A DNA stretch of 64,000 nt, taken from contig JAIUOA010000001.1 in assembly GCA_020161295.1 (NCBI GenBank), forward strand, positions 124,001 through 188,000. Direction: 5' to 3'. Positions 8,791 through 18,019 of the stretch are shown in pieces (position 1 is the stretch's first letter; every line of letters starts with the position of its first letter). Below the pieces are notes generated by a model that made no database searches, was not told where the DNA came from, and saw only the letters and a program-made list of their open reading frames with translations. Made by a program: the position numbers and the translations under genes. This DNA comes from Bacillota bacterium. Lineage in GTDB: Bacteria > Bacillota > Clostridia > Peptostreptococcales > Acidaminobacteraceae.

Positions 8791-9831
8791 ATGCTGATAA
8801 GATATGCCATTACCTCTGATATTCCTGCATGGATCAGGCTTGCAGACGATGTCGCTTCTGTTTTTAGAGCACCTGAAATGGCCAGAGACCCAGAGTTTTT
8901 AGCCTATATTCAATCCAAAATCAGCAAAAATGAAGCACTCATCGCCATCGACATGAGTACCAGCAGCTGCCTCGGTATAATCGGATTTTCCAGAACCCAT
9001 AATCGCATCAGCTGGTTTGGTGTGTATGAAATTCAGCGCGGCAAAGGGGTAGGGAGCAAGCTGCTACGAATAGCACTTGACGAACTTGACCGTTCAAAGG
9101 AGATTTCAGTCGAAACGTTTAGGAGTGACTATGCAAAAGGGGCCGCCGCTAAGCATGTTTATCGCAAGTTTGGTTTCGTGGACGTGAATAATGATTTAGT
9201 GGACAAACTGGGAAATCCCATCTGTAAAATGGTTTTATACCCGTTTAAAGAAGAGACCTATAGCCGACTGGAGCCCATCAATTTCATAAACAATGCCTTT
9301 TTTCCCATGAAGTTACTGATGGAGATTCACCACGAGGACTTGGGTATCGAAGCGAGCAAAACTGAAGCACAGGATGTCATCAAGTATGAGGTGAGAAAAG
9401 CGGCACGCGCTATCGTTCAAAACAGCAAAGGGGAAATAGCCCTTTTATACGTCGCAAAAGAAGGCTACTATAAGCTACCTGGTGGTGGCATCGAAGCTGA
9501 TGAAGATATATTGGATGCCCTCCGAAGAGAGGTACGAGAAGAAATTGGTGCAACGATTGAAATTATTAAGCCTGTAGGCGCTATTATGGAATTTCGTGAA
9601 TTTTTCGAGCAATTGCAGATTTCCTATACCTTTTATTGCCATTTAAAAGGGGAGCTCGTCGCTCCCCAGTTCACTGCAGATGAAGTTTCAGAAGGCTTTA
9701 CGCCCGTATGGCGATCACTTGAAGACGCCCTCGAAGCCATTAGTGCTTACAAAGGCTCTCAGTACATGGCAAAATTTGTGTCACTTAGAGATTATAAGCT
9801 CTTAAGTGAGCTTAAAAATTTGGACCTATAA
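8791..9831 (+). CDS. GNAT acetyltransferase-Nudix hydrolase fusion
   Basis: A 346-residue two-domain protein. Residues 1-150 are a GNAT domain: the acetyl-CoA loop is IQRGKGVGSKLL (about 80-92), followed by VYRKFGF. Residues about 200-330 are a Nudix domain with a complete box matching G-x5-E-x7-REUxEExGU: GGIEADE then REVREEIGA. The Nudix part should cleave a nucleoside diphosphate-linked compound and the GNAT part acetylate an amine; the substrates are not evident. It follows the ABC permease by 19 bases, and its 3' end overlaps the convergent DUF2156 gene by 20 bases. Confidence 0.88.
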   Translation: MLIRYAITSDIPAWIRLADDVASVFRAPEMARDPEFLAYIQSKISKNEALIAIDMSTSSCLGIIGFSRTHNRISWFGVYEIQRGKGVGSKLLRIALDELDRSKEISVETFRSDYAKGAAAKHVYRKFGFVDVNNDLVDKLGNPICKMVLYPFKEETYSRLEPINFINNAFFPMKLLMEIHHEDLGIEASKTEAQDVIKYEVRKAARAIVQNSKGEIALLYVAKEGYYKLPGGGIEADEDILDALRREVREEIGATIEIIKPVGAIMEFREFFEQLQISYTFYCHLKGELVAPQFTADEVSEGFTPVWRSLEDALEAISAYKGSQYMAKFVSLRDYKLLSELKNLDL

Positions 9832-10768
9832 GGCCATCCTGTTTTACGACGAGGTGATGTGGGTGATAGGAGAGTTTAGCTTTTCGAATTCCTTCAGAAC
9901 CCATGTCCTGCTCACGGTTGATAAAGACACATCGACCGAGCACTTGATTCGCCATGGCGTAATTGATCACCGTAAAGGCACCCGTAACCTCAGGGTCCGC
10001 TTTTTCGATATGAACGAGAAAGGTTTGCGCGTTGATCATTTCACCGAAGGACATGGCCACTGGCGCATCATCCACGTAGATAAGGACACCTTCTAAGCCT
10101 CTTGAAGCCATCAGAGGCCAGTTCGTCAGTATTTCTAAAATACCATGATATTCATGACAAAGATCCAGACTTTCACCACATCCGTTCAGAACGCACCATC
10201 TTCTCGCAGCGGCAAGCGCTTCCTCCGCATTCAATTCTGAAATCGCTTCGATTTTGAAGCGATTTTCGTATTTTTTGTGAAATTGATTGAGATGGTTTTT
10301 CTTTTTATGAAAGCGATTACCAGACAGATTTGCCAGTTCCTCCGTCAAATAGACGTAATCAAAATCGTCACTTATTTCTTCTGCAGAAAAGGGGATTTCC
10401 AGTTTTACCAACCCATCCTTAAAGGCGTTACCAAAGTGTCTAATGCGCCGTGGAAGCTCATATTGATCGCAGAATACCCGCCACGCATGCAGTGCATTCC
10501 TGAGGGCAGTCAAATCCTCATAGGACCCAACTGGCTCAGAAAAAGCCATTTCCAGTGGGTTCTCCGGATGATAGACGTACCATAAATAACCACTCAGCTC
10601 AAGTGTATGCAGGTTGTGCTTTCCGCGCCAAATCATCTGGTTGGTAAATGTCAAATCATGAATTTCTGACGAATACATTTCATAATAAGGTTTTAATCTT
10701 AGATAATCCTCTTTGGTCAGTTTTTTCATCTGTTGCATGTGCTGCATCATTTGCGTCAATTGCGTCAT
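9812..10768 (-). CDS. DUF2156 (phosphatidylglycerol lysyltransferase C-terminal-like) protein
   Basis: A 318-residue soluble protein of the DUF2156 family, a double-GNAT fold related to the catalytic part of MprF and to Fem transferases. Family hallmarks visible: LSGNRFHKKKNHLNQF in the middle, and GRCVFINREQDMGSEGIRKAKLSYHP near the C terminus. Members may transfer an aminoacyl group from tRNA, but no function is proven for the stand-alone form. The frame is open 16 codons further upstream; I chose the ATG at 10768 because GAGGTGA lies 6 bases before it. The first residues are Met/Gln-rich. Confidence 0.8.
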   Translation of the reverse strand: MTQLTQMMQHMQQMKKLTKEDYLRLKPYYEMYSSEIHDLTFTNQMIWRGKHNLHTLELSGYLWYVYHPENPLEMAFSEPVGSYEDLTALRNALHAWRVFCDQYELPRRIRHFGNAFKDGLVKLEIPFSAEEISDDFDYVYLTEELANLSGNRFHKKKNHLNQFHKKYENRFKIEAISELNAEEALAAARRWCVLNGCGESLDLCHEYHGILEILTNWPLMASRGLEGVLIYVDDAPVAMSFGEMINAQTFLVHIEKADPEVTGAFTVINYAMANQVLGRCVFINREQDMGSEGIRKAKLSYHPHHLVVKQDGLIGPNF

Positions 10769-10897
10769 TTTAGTCACCTCAGTGGGATAATACCCAAACG
10801 CGAATCTTAAAATCACATTAGATTATCATTAAACCCACCAAAATTTGGATAATATACGCTATAATACGATTAGAAATCAACCTAAAGGAGTATAATC

Positions 10898-11836
10898 ATG
10901 AAACCCCTCTCAAAATTAGCACTCGTCATCCTCTGCGTCGCTCTTTTGGTTTCACAAACACTGATGCTATCCAGTATTAAAAATTTAAAAAACGAAATCA
11001 ATCTCCTTAATTCGATGGTCATGTCGGTACAATCGTCTACAAACGCTCAAATCAACTCGATTGCGCGTGAAAATGCGGATTATTTGCTGGATTCAATAGA
11101 AGCAAAGCACGTCAGTACTTCCAAGACAGCAGGGGTGGTTACTGTCAATATGAGCATCGGCTTCTCGAAGCTTCCTTCGGACGCAAAAGTGCTACTGGAT
11201 ATCAAATCTACCGATCAGCATTATGAAAATCCATATCTTTACTATAGTGGTGAATCCGTTCCAGAAATCGTATACGCGCCAGCCCACCAAACTGAATTGC
11301 TCGCGATATCACCGATGCAGTTTAGCACGGAGCTGGTGCTTCCTGTGGAAAAGAATTACGAACTCTCCGCGATCATCGTCACACCCGATAAGACCTATAG
11401 TGAGGTCCTCGGCATTATTCCACTTTACGACTGGTCTGATAACGCCTATGCACTAAAGGTCGACTACAACCATTTGGGTGTAAAGGCACCCGACCATGGC
11501 AGCTTCAAATGTTCCATTACATTGGCGCCTCAGGATCTCTCACAAGAGTACTTCACATTAACCGATAAATCCTTATTGTCGTTTAAAGCCCTTGAAAATC
11601 CCTTTTTAAAGGCCATCAAAAGCGCCACCTATACGGTTTATTATGATGACGAGGTGATTCAAACGGGACCTCTCGAAGCACAAAAATTTGCTGATGAAAC
11701 GCTATTCGCTTGGCAGGCGACTTCAGAAGCGACCTTTACCGCTGACATCAATTCCGATTATGGTCCTAAACTGCGCATCGAAGTAAAAACCATCGATGCG
11801 GACGACAGTGAGAACGTATTGGAATGGCATTTTTAA
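10898..11836 (+). CDS. Membrane-anchored extracytoplasmic protein, unknown function
   Basis: A 312-residue protein with an N-terminal hydrophobic anchor (residues about 7-26), a predicted coiled-coil stretch (about 27-60, SIKNLKNEINLLNSMV), and a beta-rich outer region without known motifs. There is no lipobox cysteine and no clear cleavage site, so it is probably an uncleaved type II membrane protein. A GGAG ribosome binding site precedes it. It stands alone ahead of the valS leader. I do not recognise a family. Confidence 0.65.
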   Translation: MKPLSKLALVILCVALLVSQTLMLSSIKNLKNEINLLNSMVMSVQSSTNAQINSIARENADYLLDSIEAKHVSTSKTAGVVTVNMSIGFSKLPSDAKVLLDIKSTDQHYENPYLYYSGESVPEIVYAPAHQTELLAISPMQFSTELVLPVEKNYELSAIIVTPDKTYSEVLGIIPLYDWSDNAYALKVDYNHLGVKAPDHGSFKCSITLAPQDLSQEYFTLTDKSLLSFKALENPFLKAIKSATYTVYYDDEVIQTGPLEAQKFADETLFAWQATSEATFTADINSDYGPKLRIEVKTIDADDSENVLEWHF

Positions 11837-11870
11837 TTCAGCATAATCTAAAACAGATGATTATTGATAC

Positions 11871-11899
11871 TTGACAGCGCATAAAAAACGCACTAAGAT
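11871..11899 (+). promoter_or_regulatory. Predicted promoter of the T-box/valS transcript
   Basis: TTGACA at 11871-11876 and TAAGAT at 11894-11899 are separated by 17 bases, just upstream of the T-box leader. The -35 is a perfect consensus; the -10 is weaker. Confidence 0.6.
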
Positions 11900-11905
11900 A
11901 ATGCT

Positions 11906-12228
11906 AACAAACATAAAACCTTGCGTTGATGAGGAGGAGTACATACCAGTTGAATGCCTAGAGAGAAGATGGTTGGTGAAAATCTTCGTGAAGCCTGGAT
12001 GGAAGTAGCCTTTGAGCATCGAATCGAACCTTGACCGAGGACATCGTATTAGGAGCATCCTTAACGATTCTTAAAGTCATCAGTAGACTTCGACGGTTTT
12101 CCACCGTTACCCGGAAGCTTTATCGGAGTCATCCCGTAAAGAGTAAGTGCAGAGCTTCCCAGCTCTGAATTTAGGTGGTACCACGGACGCATGTCCGCCC
12201 TAAGCGAAAGCTTAAGGCGGGCTTTTTT
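11906..12228 (+). ncRNA. T-box leader of valS
   Basis: The leader carries the T-box core AGGTGGTACCACGG at 12173-12186, which pairs with the free CCA end of uncharged tRNA, followed by the terminator hairpin CCGCC-TAAGC/GCTTA-GGCGG at 12195-12220 and a T run. Upstream there is a long stem I region with GAGGAGTACATACCAG (AGTA-type motif) and a distal arm around GATGGTTGGTGAAAATC. A GTA triplet at 12005-12007, on the 3' side of stem I, is a candidate valine specifier, but I could not fold it with certainty. T-boxes let the gene be read when the cognate tRNA is uncharged. Confidence 0.9.
12195..12228 (+). terminator. T-box regulated terminator of valS
   Basis: Stem CCGCC[C]TAAGC with GCTTA[A]GGCGG around a GAAA loop, then GCTTTTTT. 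The 5' arm overlaps the region after the T-box motif, as required for the terminator/antiterminator choice. Confidence 0.85.
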
Positions 12229-12261
12229 GTTTGTTGCCTATACATTTTGAGGAGGAATAAC

Positions 12262-14649
12262 ATGCAAAAACATTATGATGCCATCACGATGGAACAGAAA
12301 ATGCAGGCATTTTGGGAAGAGGAGAAGCTTTATGCCTTCGACGCTTCGAGATCACCGGAAAAACCCCTTTATGCCATCGACACACCGCCCCCAACAGTAA
12401 ACGGACAGCTTCACATCGGTCATATCTTTTCCTATACCCAAGCCGAGATGATCGCCAGATATAAGCGCATGCAGGGTTTTAATGTCTACTATCCCTTTGG
12501 ATTTGATGACAATGGCCTTCCAACTGAGCGACTGGTTGAAAAGGTACTCGGCATACGCGCAGGGGATATGCCTAGAGAGGACTTCATCACAAGCTGTCTC
12601 GAAACCACTCAGCAGTATGAAGCCGATTTTAAGGCACTTTGGCAGTCACTAGGCTTTTCCTGCGACTGGTCACTTCAGTACGAAACCATCAGCCCACTGG
12701 CACAGCGCGTTTCCCAGCGCTCCTTTATCGACTTATATAGAAAAGGCAAAGCCTATATGAAAGAATCTCCCGTTCTGTGGTGTCCAGAGTGTAGAACCTC
12801 TATTGCACAGGCTGAGCTGGATACGCTGGAAAAGAACACCACCTTTTACACCCTTGCATTTGAGCTTTTCGGTTCATCTGAGACACTGGCTATCGCCACC
12901 ACTCGGCCAGAGCTTTTAAGTAGCTGTCTCTCGATTTTTATCCATCCCGAAGATCCACGTGCAAAAGCACTTTTAGGGCAAATGGCCATCGTTCCCTTAT
13001 ACGGTCAGCAGGTACCGATATTAGCAGAAGAGACCGTCGATCCCGAAAAGGGGACGGGGTTGGTTATGTGCTGTAGCTATGGCGACGCCACAGATGTTGC
13101 ATGGATCGATACCCATGGGTTAACACCGAAACACGTTATCACACCAAGTGGGTTCTTTACTGACGATACACCGATCATCGGCGGTTTATCCATCGCCAAG
13201 GCGCGACAGGCGATTATTTCTGCCCTTCATGACGGTGGCCACATCATAGGAGAACAGCCGCTTAGCCACCGGCTCGGCATTCATGAGCGCTGTGGTAAGC
13301 CCACTGAATTCCTAAGCTCAAAGCAGTGGTATATCGACATTCTCACTGATAAGACCCGATATTTAAGTGCGGCAGATGAACTGAATTGGTATCCGGAATC
13401 CATGAAGGCACGTTACATCCACTGGGTAGAAAACCTTTCATGGGACTGGTGCATCTCGAGACAGCGCTATTTTGGTGTTCCGATACCGGTATGGTACTGT
13501 GAAAACTGCGGTAAGGTCCATCTGCCTGCAGATGAACAGCTACCTGTCAATCCATTAAGTACAGCGTTTATCGGTCGATGTGATTGCGGTAGCGAACACT
13601 TTATCCCTGAAGCTGGCGTACTGGATACCTGGGCGACTTCCTCACTGACGCCACAGATCAACGCCCACTGGGGTGAACCCGAAGACGGCTCTGACACCCT
13701 AATCCCCATGGGCATGCGCACCCAAGCACATGAAATCATCCGTACATGGGCGTTCTATACCATCGTAAAAAGCCTCTATCATACGGGAAAACTTCCTTGG
13801 AAAGACCTGATGATTTGCGGGTTCGTACTGGCTAAAAAAGGGGAGAAGATCAGCAAGTCGAAGGATAACGCATCAAGCTCGCCACAGCAGCTCATCCAGG
13901 CGCATTCTGCGGATGCCATCAGGTACTGGGCAGCAGGGGCGAAGCTTGGAACCGATACGTTTTTCGACGCGGAGGAGCTCACACAGTCTAAAAAAATCAT
14001 CAACAAACTCTGGAATGCGGCTAAATTCTGTTTTCAGCAGCTCGGTGAAGAAAAGATAGACTTGAATGCGACGCTGCTACCAGCGGATGCATGGCTTTTA
14101 GAACGGCTTCAGGAAACCATCGAAAGGGCGCAGAAGTCACTGGATGCCTACGAAATCGGTCTGGCGCGACACCAAATCGACGCCTTCTTCCTTAGCGATT
14201 TTTGCGATCATTATCTAGAGCTCTCTAAAGAACGCCTCTATCAGCCTGAGAAGCATGGCTATGACGCGCAGGCTTCTGGAAGGGTTGCGCTTTACAAAGG
14301 ATTATTAGGGATTTTAAAGCTCTATGCACCCTACATGCCCCACCTGACAGAGGTTCTTTATCAGGCGTATTTCGTAGCCTATGAAGAAGCGATTTCCATC
14401 CATTTGACAGAGTGGCCTTCCTCTCGTGAAGTGGATGAGACTTTACTTGCGTTTGGTGAAGAAATCAAGGAAACGCTCACTGACGCAAGACGCTATAAAT
14501 CTGAAAACAAGCTTTCCATGAAGTCCGAAATGCCACTCTTGGAAATCAGACATCGTCCATCACATGCAGATTACTGGCAGCTGACACTGGGTGATATCAA
14601 AGCCTGTACCCATGCAATTCAAATCGTCCTTATCCCTGACGAAAATTGA
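12262..14649 (+). CDS. valS: Valyl-tRNA synthetase, archaeal-like (type 2)
   Basis: A 795-residue class I synthetase that attaches valine to tRNA-Val. HIGH is at residues 51-54, KISKS (KMSKS) at 529-533, and two zinc-like Cys clusters occur (CPEC near 175; CENCGK and CDCG near 415-445). The segment GFDDNGLPTER (80-90) is that of the archaeal/rickettsial ValRS type, not the GxDHAGIATQ type common in Bacillus. The protein lacks the long C-terminal coiled coil of the roughly 880-residue bacterial form. The frame is open upstream into the T-box, but the ATG at 12262 has GAGGAGG before it. T-box control supports the valine assignment. Confidence 0.9.
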   Translation: MQKHYDAITMEQKMQAFWEEEKLYAFDASRSPEKPLYAIDTPPPTVNGQLHIGHIFSYTQAEMIARYKRMQGFNVYYPFGFDDNGLPTERLVEKVLGIRAGDMPREDFITSCLETTQQYEADFKALWQSLGFSCDWSLQYETISPLAQRVSQRSFIDLYRKGKAYMKESPVLWCPECRTSIAQAELDTLEKNTTFYTLAFELFGSSETLAIATTRPELLSSCLSIFIHPEDPRAKALLGQMAIVPLYGQQVPILAEETVDPEKGTGLVMCCSYGDATDVAWIDTHGLTPKHVITPSGFFTDDTPIIGGLSIAKARQAIISALHDGGHIIGEQPLSHRLGIHERCGKPTEFLSSKQWYIDILTDKTRYLSAADELNWYPESMKARYIHWVENLSWDWCISRQRYFGVPIPVWYCENCGKVHLPADEQLPVNPLSTAFIGRCDCGSEHFIPEAGVLDTWATSSLTPQINAHWGEPEDGSDTLIPMGMRTQAHEIIRTWAFYTIVKSLYHTGKLPWKDLMICGFVLAKKGEKISKSKDNASSSPQQLIQAHSADAIRYWAAGAKLGTDTFFDAEELTQSKKIINKLWNAAKFCFQQLGEEKIDLNATLLPADAWLLERLQETIERAQKSLDAYEIGLARHQIDAFFLSDFCDHYLELSKERLYQPEKHGYDAQASGRVALYKGLLGILKLYAPYMPHLTEVLYQAYFVAYEEAISIHLTEWPSSREVDETLLAFGEEIKETLTDARRYKSENKLSMKSEMPLLEIRHRPSHADYWQLTLGDIKACTHAIQIVLIPDEN

Positions 14650-14701
14650 AGCTTTATGCAATTTACTTAGGGTATGCCATATCCCTCTAAAAAAATAAGG
14701 T

Positions 14702-14731
14702 TTGTCGTAACCCAAATAAATGTGTTACGAT
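14702..14731 (+). promoter_or_regulatory. Promoter with overlapping inverted repeat before the sensor operon
   Basis: TTGTCG (14702-14707) and TACGAT (14726-14731) form a possible promoter with an 18-base spacer. A perfect inverted repeat TCGTAAC-N12-GTTACGA overlaps both boxes, which suggests an operator for a dimeric regulator. Confidence 0.5.
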
Positions 14732-14757
14732 AATCCGTGAAAAAGGGGGGAATTGCG

Positions 14758-16236
14758 ATGAAAAAAACTTCCATGGCATTGATGGCCTTGATGATACTCG
14801 TGGTCATTCTAACCGTCGTGTTTCTTAATCAACGACAGCTATTAATCGGCGACCAATCCGTAGAAACGCCAGTGGTCAGACAAGTGGATTTAACCGGGAC
14901 CTCATTTGAAAATTATACTTTCCCTGAGGGGTTCGATATTCGAAAGTACGAGGGCATAACGCTGAACTTCATCGTGGAAAACAACCTGAGTGCAAACATC
15001 CTCTCTCTGGAAACGGAAGAGTTTACGAAGCTTACCGGCATCAATATAAAAATTAGACCCACGGATTATGATACCTTTATTCAAAAGATCAACCTCGACT
15101 TCATATCGAAAGCGGGGGATTACCAGCTGATTTACAGCGATCCCTATCAAACACTCAACCGCTTCCACGATGGGCTTGAGGTGCTGAATCAATACATGCT
15201 GGCACCAGACCTTCCAAAGCTTCAGGTTCCCATTAGCGACTTCTTTAGAACGCAGCTCGAGGTATGCTCTTATTTTGAAACCACTGATGCCCTGTATACG
15301 ATTCCATTCGATTCCACCACCATGGTGCTCTATTATCGAAAGGATGTATTCGAGGACTTTAAGAATGCCTTTATGCGCGATAAGGGTTATGACTGGACGC
15401 CAGGAACTGAGGATTTCACATGGGAACGCTACATCGAGGTCGCCCAGTGGATCGACACGTATGTCCCAAATGAAATCGTAGAATTCGGCAGTGGACAAAT
15501 GGCGCAGGCGCATAACTCGATATTCTGCGAGTTCTCAAACGTGCTCGCTTCCAACGGAGGCGATTACTTTAGAGATGAAAATATCGGGACTCTGGGACGA
15601 AGCAGTTTTGATAAACTCGATGTCATGAGTCCGGCGTTCGTGAGCTCACTGGATCTCTATAAACGCATCGTCGATGTTTCCGCACCAGCATCACTCACCT
15701 GGAAATGGGAGGATGCGGCAGATGCCTTCAGTCGAGGTAAAATCGCCATGATGCTCAACTGGGATGAGAATTACGCACAGCTGGATAACTCCAGCAATTT
15801 CAGAGTCAGAGGCAATGTAGGCACAGCCATCCTGCCCTATGGAACAGTGCGCAGTGCGAATATTTACGGCGGCTCTGGCATCGGCATCAACAAATACGCA
15901 TCAGAAGAGGAGAAGGAGGCCGCCTGGTTCTTCATCACATGGGCATCCTCTAAAGACATGCAGCTCAGGATTCTCACTGAGCCCACAGGTGGCGCGCTCC
16001 CTACGATACAATCAGCTTACGACGCCATCGATCCCGATTTTAGGGCTTCCCATCCTCAAATCGACACGGTACTCAAAGCATGGGCACCTGAAAATATCTA
16101 CTTAAGACCTAAACTCGAAAACTTCTATACGATTGAGCAGCACATCATCGAAGCGCTCCACACCATGGTCCGAGATGACCTCGATCCAAATGAGGTTGCA
16201 CTCACCCTCTACCGCAATATTTTGGAAGAGAGGTAG
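14758..16236 (+). CDS. Membrane-anchored extracellular solute-binding protein (family 1), probable sensor subunit
   Basis: A 492-residue COG1653-like sugar-binding protein. The N-terminal helix (about 5-26) is followed by no lipobox cysteine and no evident cleavage site, so it may remain membrane-anchored. The mature part has the two-lobe binding-protein pattern: ITLNFIVENN, TGINIKIRPTDYDTFIQKI, and later YGGSGIGINKYASEEEKEAAWFFITWASS near the C terminus. No matching permease genes of the MalF/MalG type are nearby; instead it is 2 bases ahead of a YesM-type kinase. This arrangement suggests that it presents ligand to the kinase, as in known three-component sugar sensors. GGGGGG ribosome binding site supports the start at 14758. 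Confidence 0.85.
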   Translation: MKKTSMALMALMILVVILTVVFLNQRQLLIGDQSVETPVVRQVDLTGTSFENYTFPEGFDIRKYEGITLNFIVENNLSANILSLETEEFTKLTGINIKIRPTDYDTFIQKINLDFISKAGDYQLIYSDPYQTLNRFHDGLEVLNQYMLAPDLPKLQVPISDFFRTQLEVCSYFETTDALYTIPFDSTTMVLYYRKDVFEDFKNAFMRDKGYDWTPGTEDFTWERYIEVAQWIDTYVPNEIVEFGSGQMAQAHNSIFCEFSNVLASNGGDYFRDENIGTLGRSSFDKLDVMSPAFVSSLDLYKRIVDVSAPASLTWKWEDAADAFSRGKIAMMLNWDENYAQLDNSSNFRVRGNVGTAILPYGTVRSANIYGGSGIGINKYASEEEKEAAWFFITWASSKDMQLRILTEPTGGALPTIQSAYDAIDPDFRASHPQIDTVLKAWAPENIYLRPKLENFYTIEQHIIEALHTMVRDDLDPNEVALTLYRNILEER

Positions 16237-16238
16237 AC

Positions 16239-17999
16239 ATGACGCGAATCAAATTCTATCACAGTCTGAAATTTCAGCTTTCCATGATCGTGCTATTTAT
16301 GATCATCATACCCGTAGGTCTTATCGGAACCTTACTGGCCAACACTGTCCAAGATATTTTTATCGAAAAATACAGCGATGTAACGCTACAGTCCGTCAGG
16401 GAAACCAGTGATAAAATCAATTATATCCTCGAGGATGTCACGGACTATACCACCAGTATGCTGGCGAGCAGAAGCTTTTTGAGTCTGGCCTCATCGAGCA
16501 AAACAACCGATAAAGCCATGGATGAAGCGCTTAGGGGCTATCTTGCCTCAAGAAGCGACATCGATGGCATTTCGCTCATCAATCAGCTGGGGACCTTTTC
16601 CATCGGCACTAACAAAACCACTCCACTGATTTCCATACAGCAGATGACCAAGGATCGTAACGACAGCGAACCCATTTGGCTGCCCACGATGCAGCAGAAC
16701 ATCAAAATTCTTTCTGGCATCTCAACGCGATATTACTTTTCTCTGGTGCGTAACATCATCGATTTCAACACACTTGAAAATTACGGCACACTTGTGGTGG
16801 ATGTGGAGGAGGTGCTTCTGCGTCAAGCCTATGAAAATCTATCCTCAACAGGGGGTGACGTGTTCATCGCCACCTCTGACGGGCAGATCATCAGCCATCA
16901 CGACCCTTTGAAAATCGGCACCACGCTTGAAACCGCTGCATACGCCGAGACGCTTTTCGACGGACTGAGCCTATGGCGAACCCCCTATGGTCAACTCAAC
17001 TATGCCATTGACAATGAAGATTACTTTGCGTTTTATAGTAAAATCGAAACGAACGATTGGTTAATCGTTAAAACCATCTCGAAGGATGCCCTATACGGTG
17101 AAATCGACCGCATTCAGGCGATCTTTCTCCTAGGCGGTCTCATCTATTCCGTTTTAATGATCATCCTCCTTTTGGGGATGTCAGTCCAATACACGGACCC
17201 CATGATCGGCATCATCAAGGACCTCAAACGCGTGGAAAAGGGTGACCTATCCGCCCGTACCGATGTTCACACCAATAACGAGCTCAGACAGCTGGGCGAA
17301 GGGGTGAATAACATGATAGCTGAGATGGAGGTCCTCATCGACCGACTTATAAAGGAAGAACGGCAGAAACGAGAGGTAGAGCTGGAAGCTTTACACGCCC
17401 AAATTAACCCGCACTTTTTATATAACACGCTAAACACCATCAAATGGATGGCGAAAATACAAGGTGCTGACACCGTCGCAAGCGCTATCGTCTCCCTAGT
17501 GAAGCTACTACGTGTCAGTATCAATATCAGCACCGACTTTATCTCGCTGGGCGAAGAAATCGAGTACATCCGAAATTATGTGGTCATTCAGAAGCTTCGC
17601 TTTAACGAAAGCTTTGAAATCGTCGTCGATGTACCAGATGATCTCTATACACTTCAAATTCCGAAGCTCATCCTACAGCCCATCATCGAAAACAGTTTAA
17701 TTCATGGCATGGATGAGACCGAGTCGCTTACGATACGCGTCACTGCCCACTTAGAGCGTGATCAGTTGATTCTCCAGGTTTCTGACAATGGCGCTGGCAT
17801 GTCCGATCAAAAAGTCAGCCAGATCATGGCCGCACTCACGTCAGTCAATGCCCTCAGCAAAGCGGGACTTAACAATGTCAGTCAGCGTATCAAACTCTAT
17901 TGTGGGGACGCCTTTGGACTCGAGCTATTGACAAAAGAAGGTGAGGGGACTACTGTAGTGGTTAGACTCCCTGTAAAAGCATCTCAAGAAAACCTTTAA
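16239..17999 (+). CDS. YesM/LytS-type sensor histidine kinase
   Basis: A 586-residue kinase. A first transmembrane helix (about 14-36) and a second (about 294-315) enclose an extracellular sensor region of some 255 residues. A HAMP domain (about 316-370) is followed by the His_kinase domain with the phosphoacceptor motif HAQINPHFLYN (the second His near residue 391) and a C-terminal HATPase with the N-box HPIIENSLIHG-like segment QPIIENSLIHG and the G-box DNGAGM. It belongs to the family that pairs with YesN-type AraC regulators, which is the next gene, 20 bases away. It likely responds to the state of the upstream binding protein. Confidence 0.92.
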   Translation: MTRIKFYHSLKFQLSMIVLFMIIIPVGLIGTLLANTVQDIFIEKYSDVTLQSVRETSDKINYILEDVTDYTTSMLASRSFLSLASSSKTTDKAMDEALRGYLASRSDIDGISLINQLGTFSIGTNKTTPLISIQQMTKDRNDSEPIWLPTMQQNIKILSGISTRYYFSLVRNIIDFNTLENYGTLVVDVEEVLLRQAYENLSSTGGDVFIATSDGQIISHHDPLKIGTTLETAAYAETLFDGLSLWRTPYGQLNYAIDNEDYFAFYSKIETNDWLIVKTISKDALYGEIDRIQAIFLLGGLIYSVLMIILLLGMSVQYTDPMIGIIKDLKRVEKGDLSARTDVHTNNELRQLGEGVNNMIAEMEVLIDRLIKEERQKREVELEALHAQINPHFLYNTLNTIKWMAKIQGADTVASAIVSLVKLLRVSINISTDFISLGEEIEYIRNYVVIQKLRFNESFEIVVDVPDDLYTLQIPKLILQPIIENSLIHGMDETESLTIRVTAHLERDQLILQVSDNGAGMSDQKVSQIMAALTSVNALSKAGLNNVSQRIKLYCGDAFGLELLTKEGEGTTVVVRLPVKASQENL

Positions 18000-18019
18000 C
18001 CGCTCTTTGGAGGTAAACT

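Noticed and set aside
12175..12261. Earlier in-frame start for valS
   Set aside because: It would start inside the T-box core and terminator and add unrelated residues. The ATG at 12262 has a GAGGAGG site.
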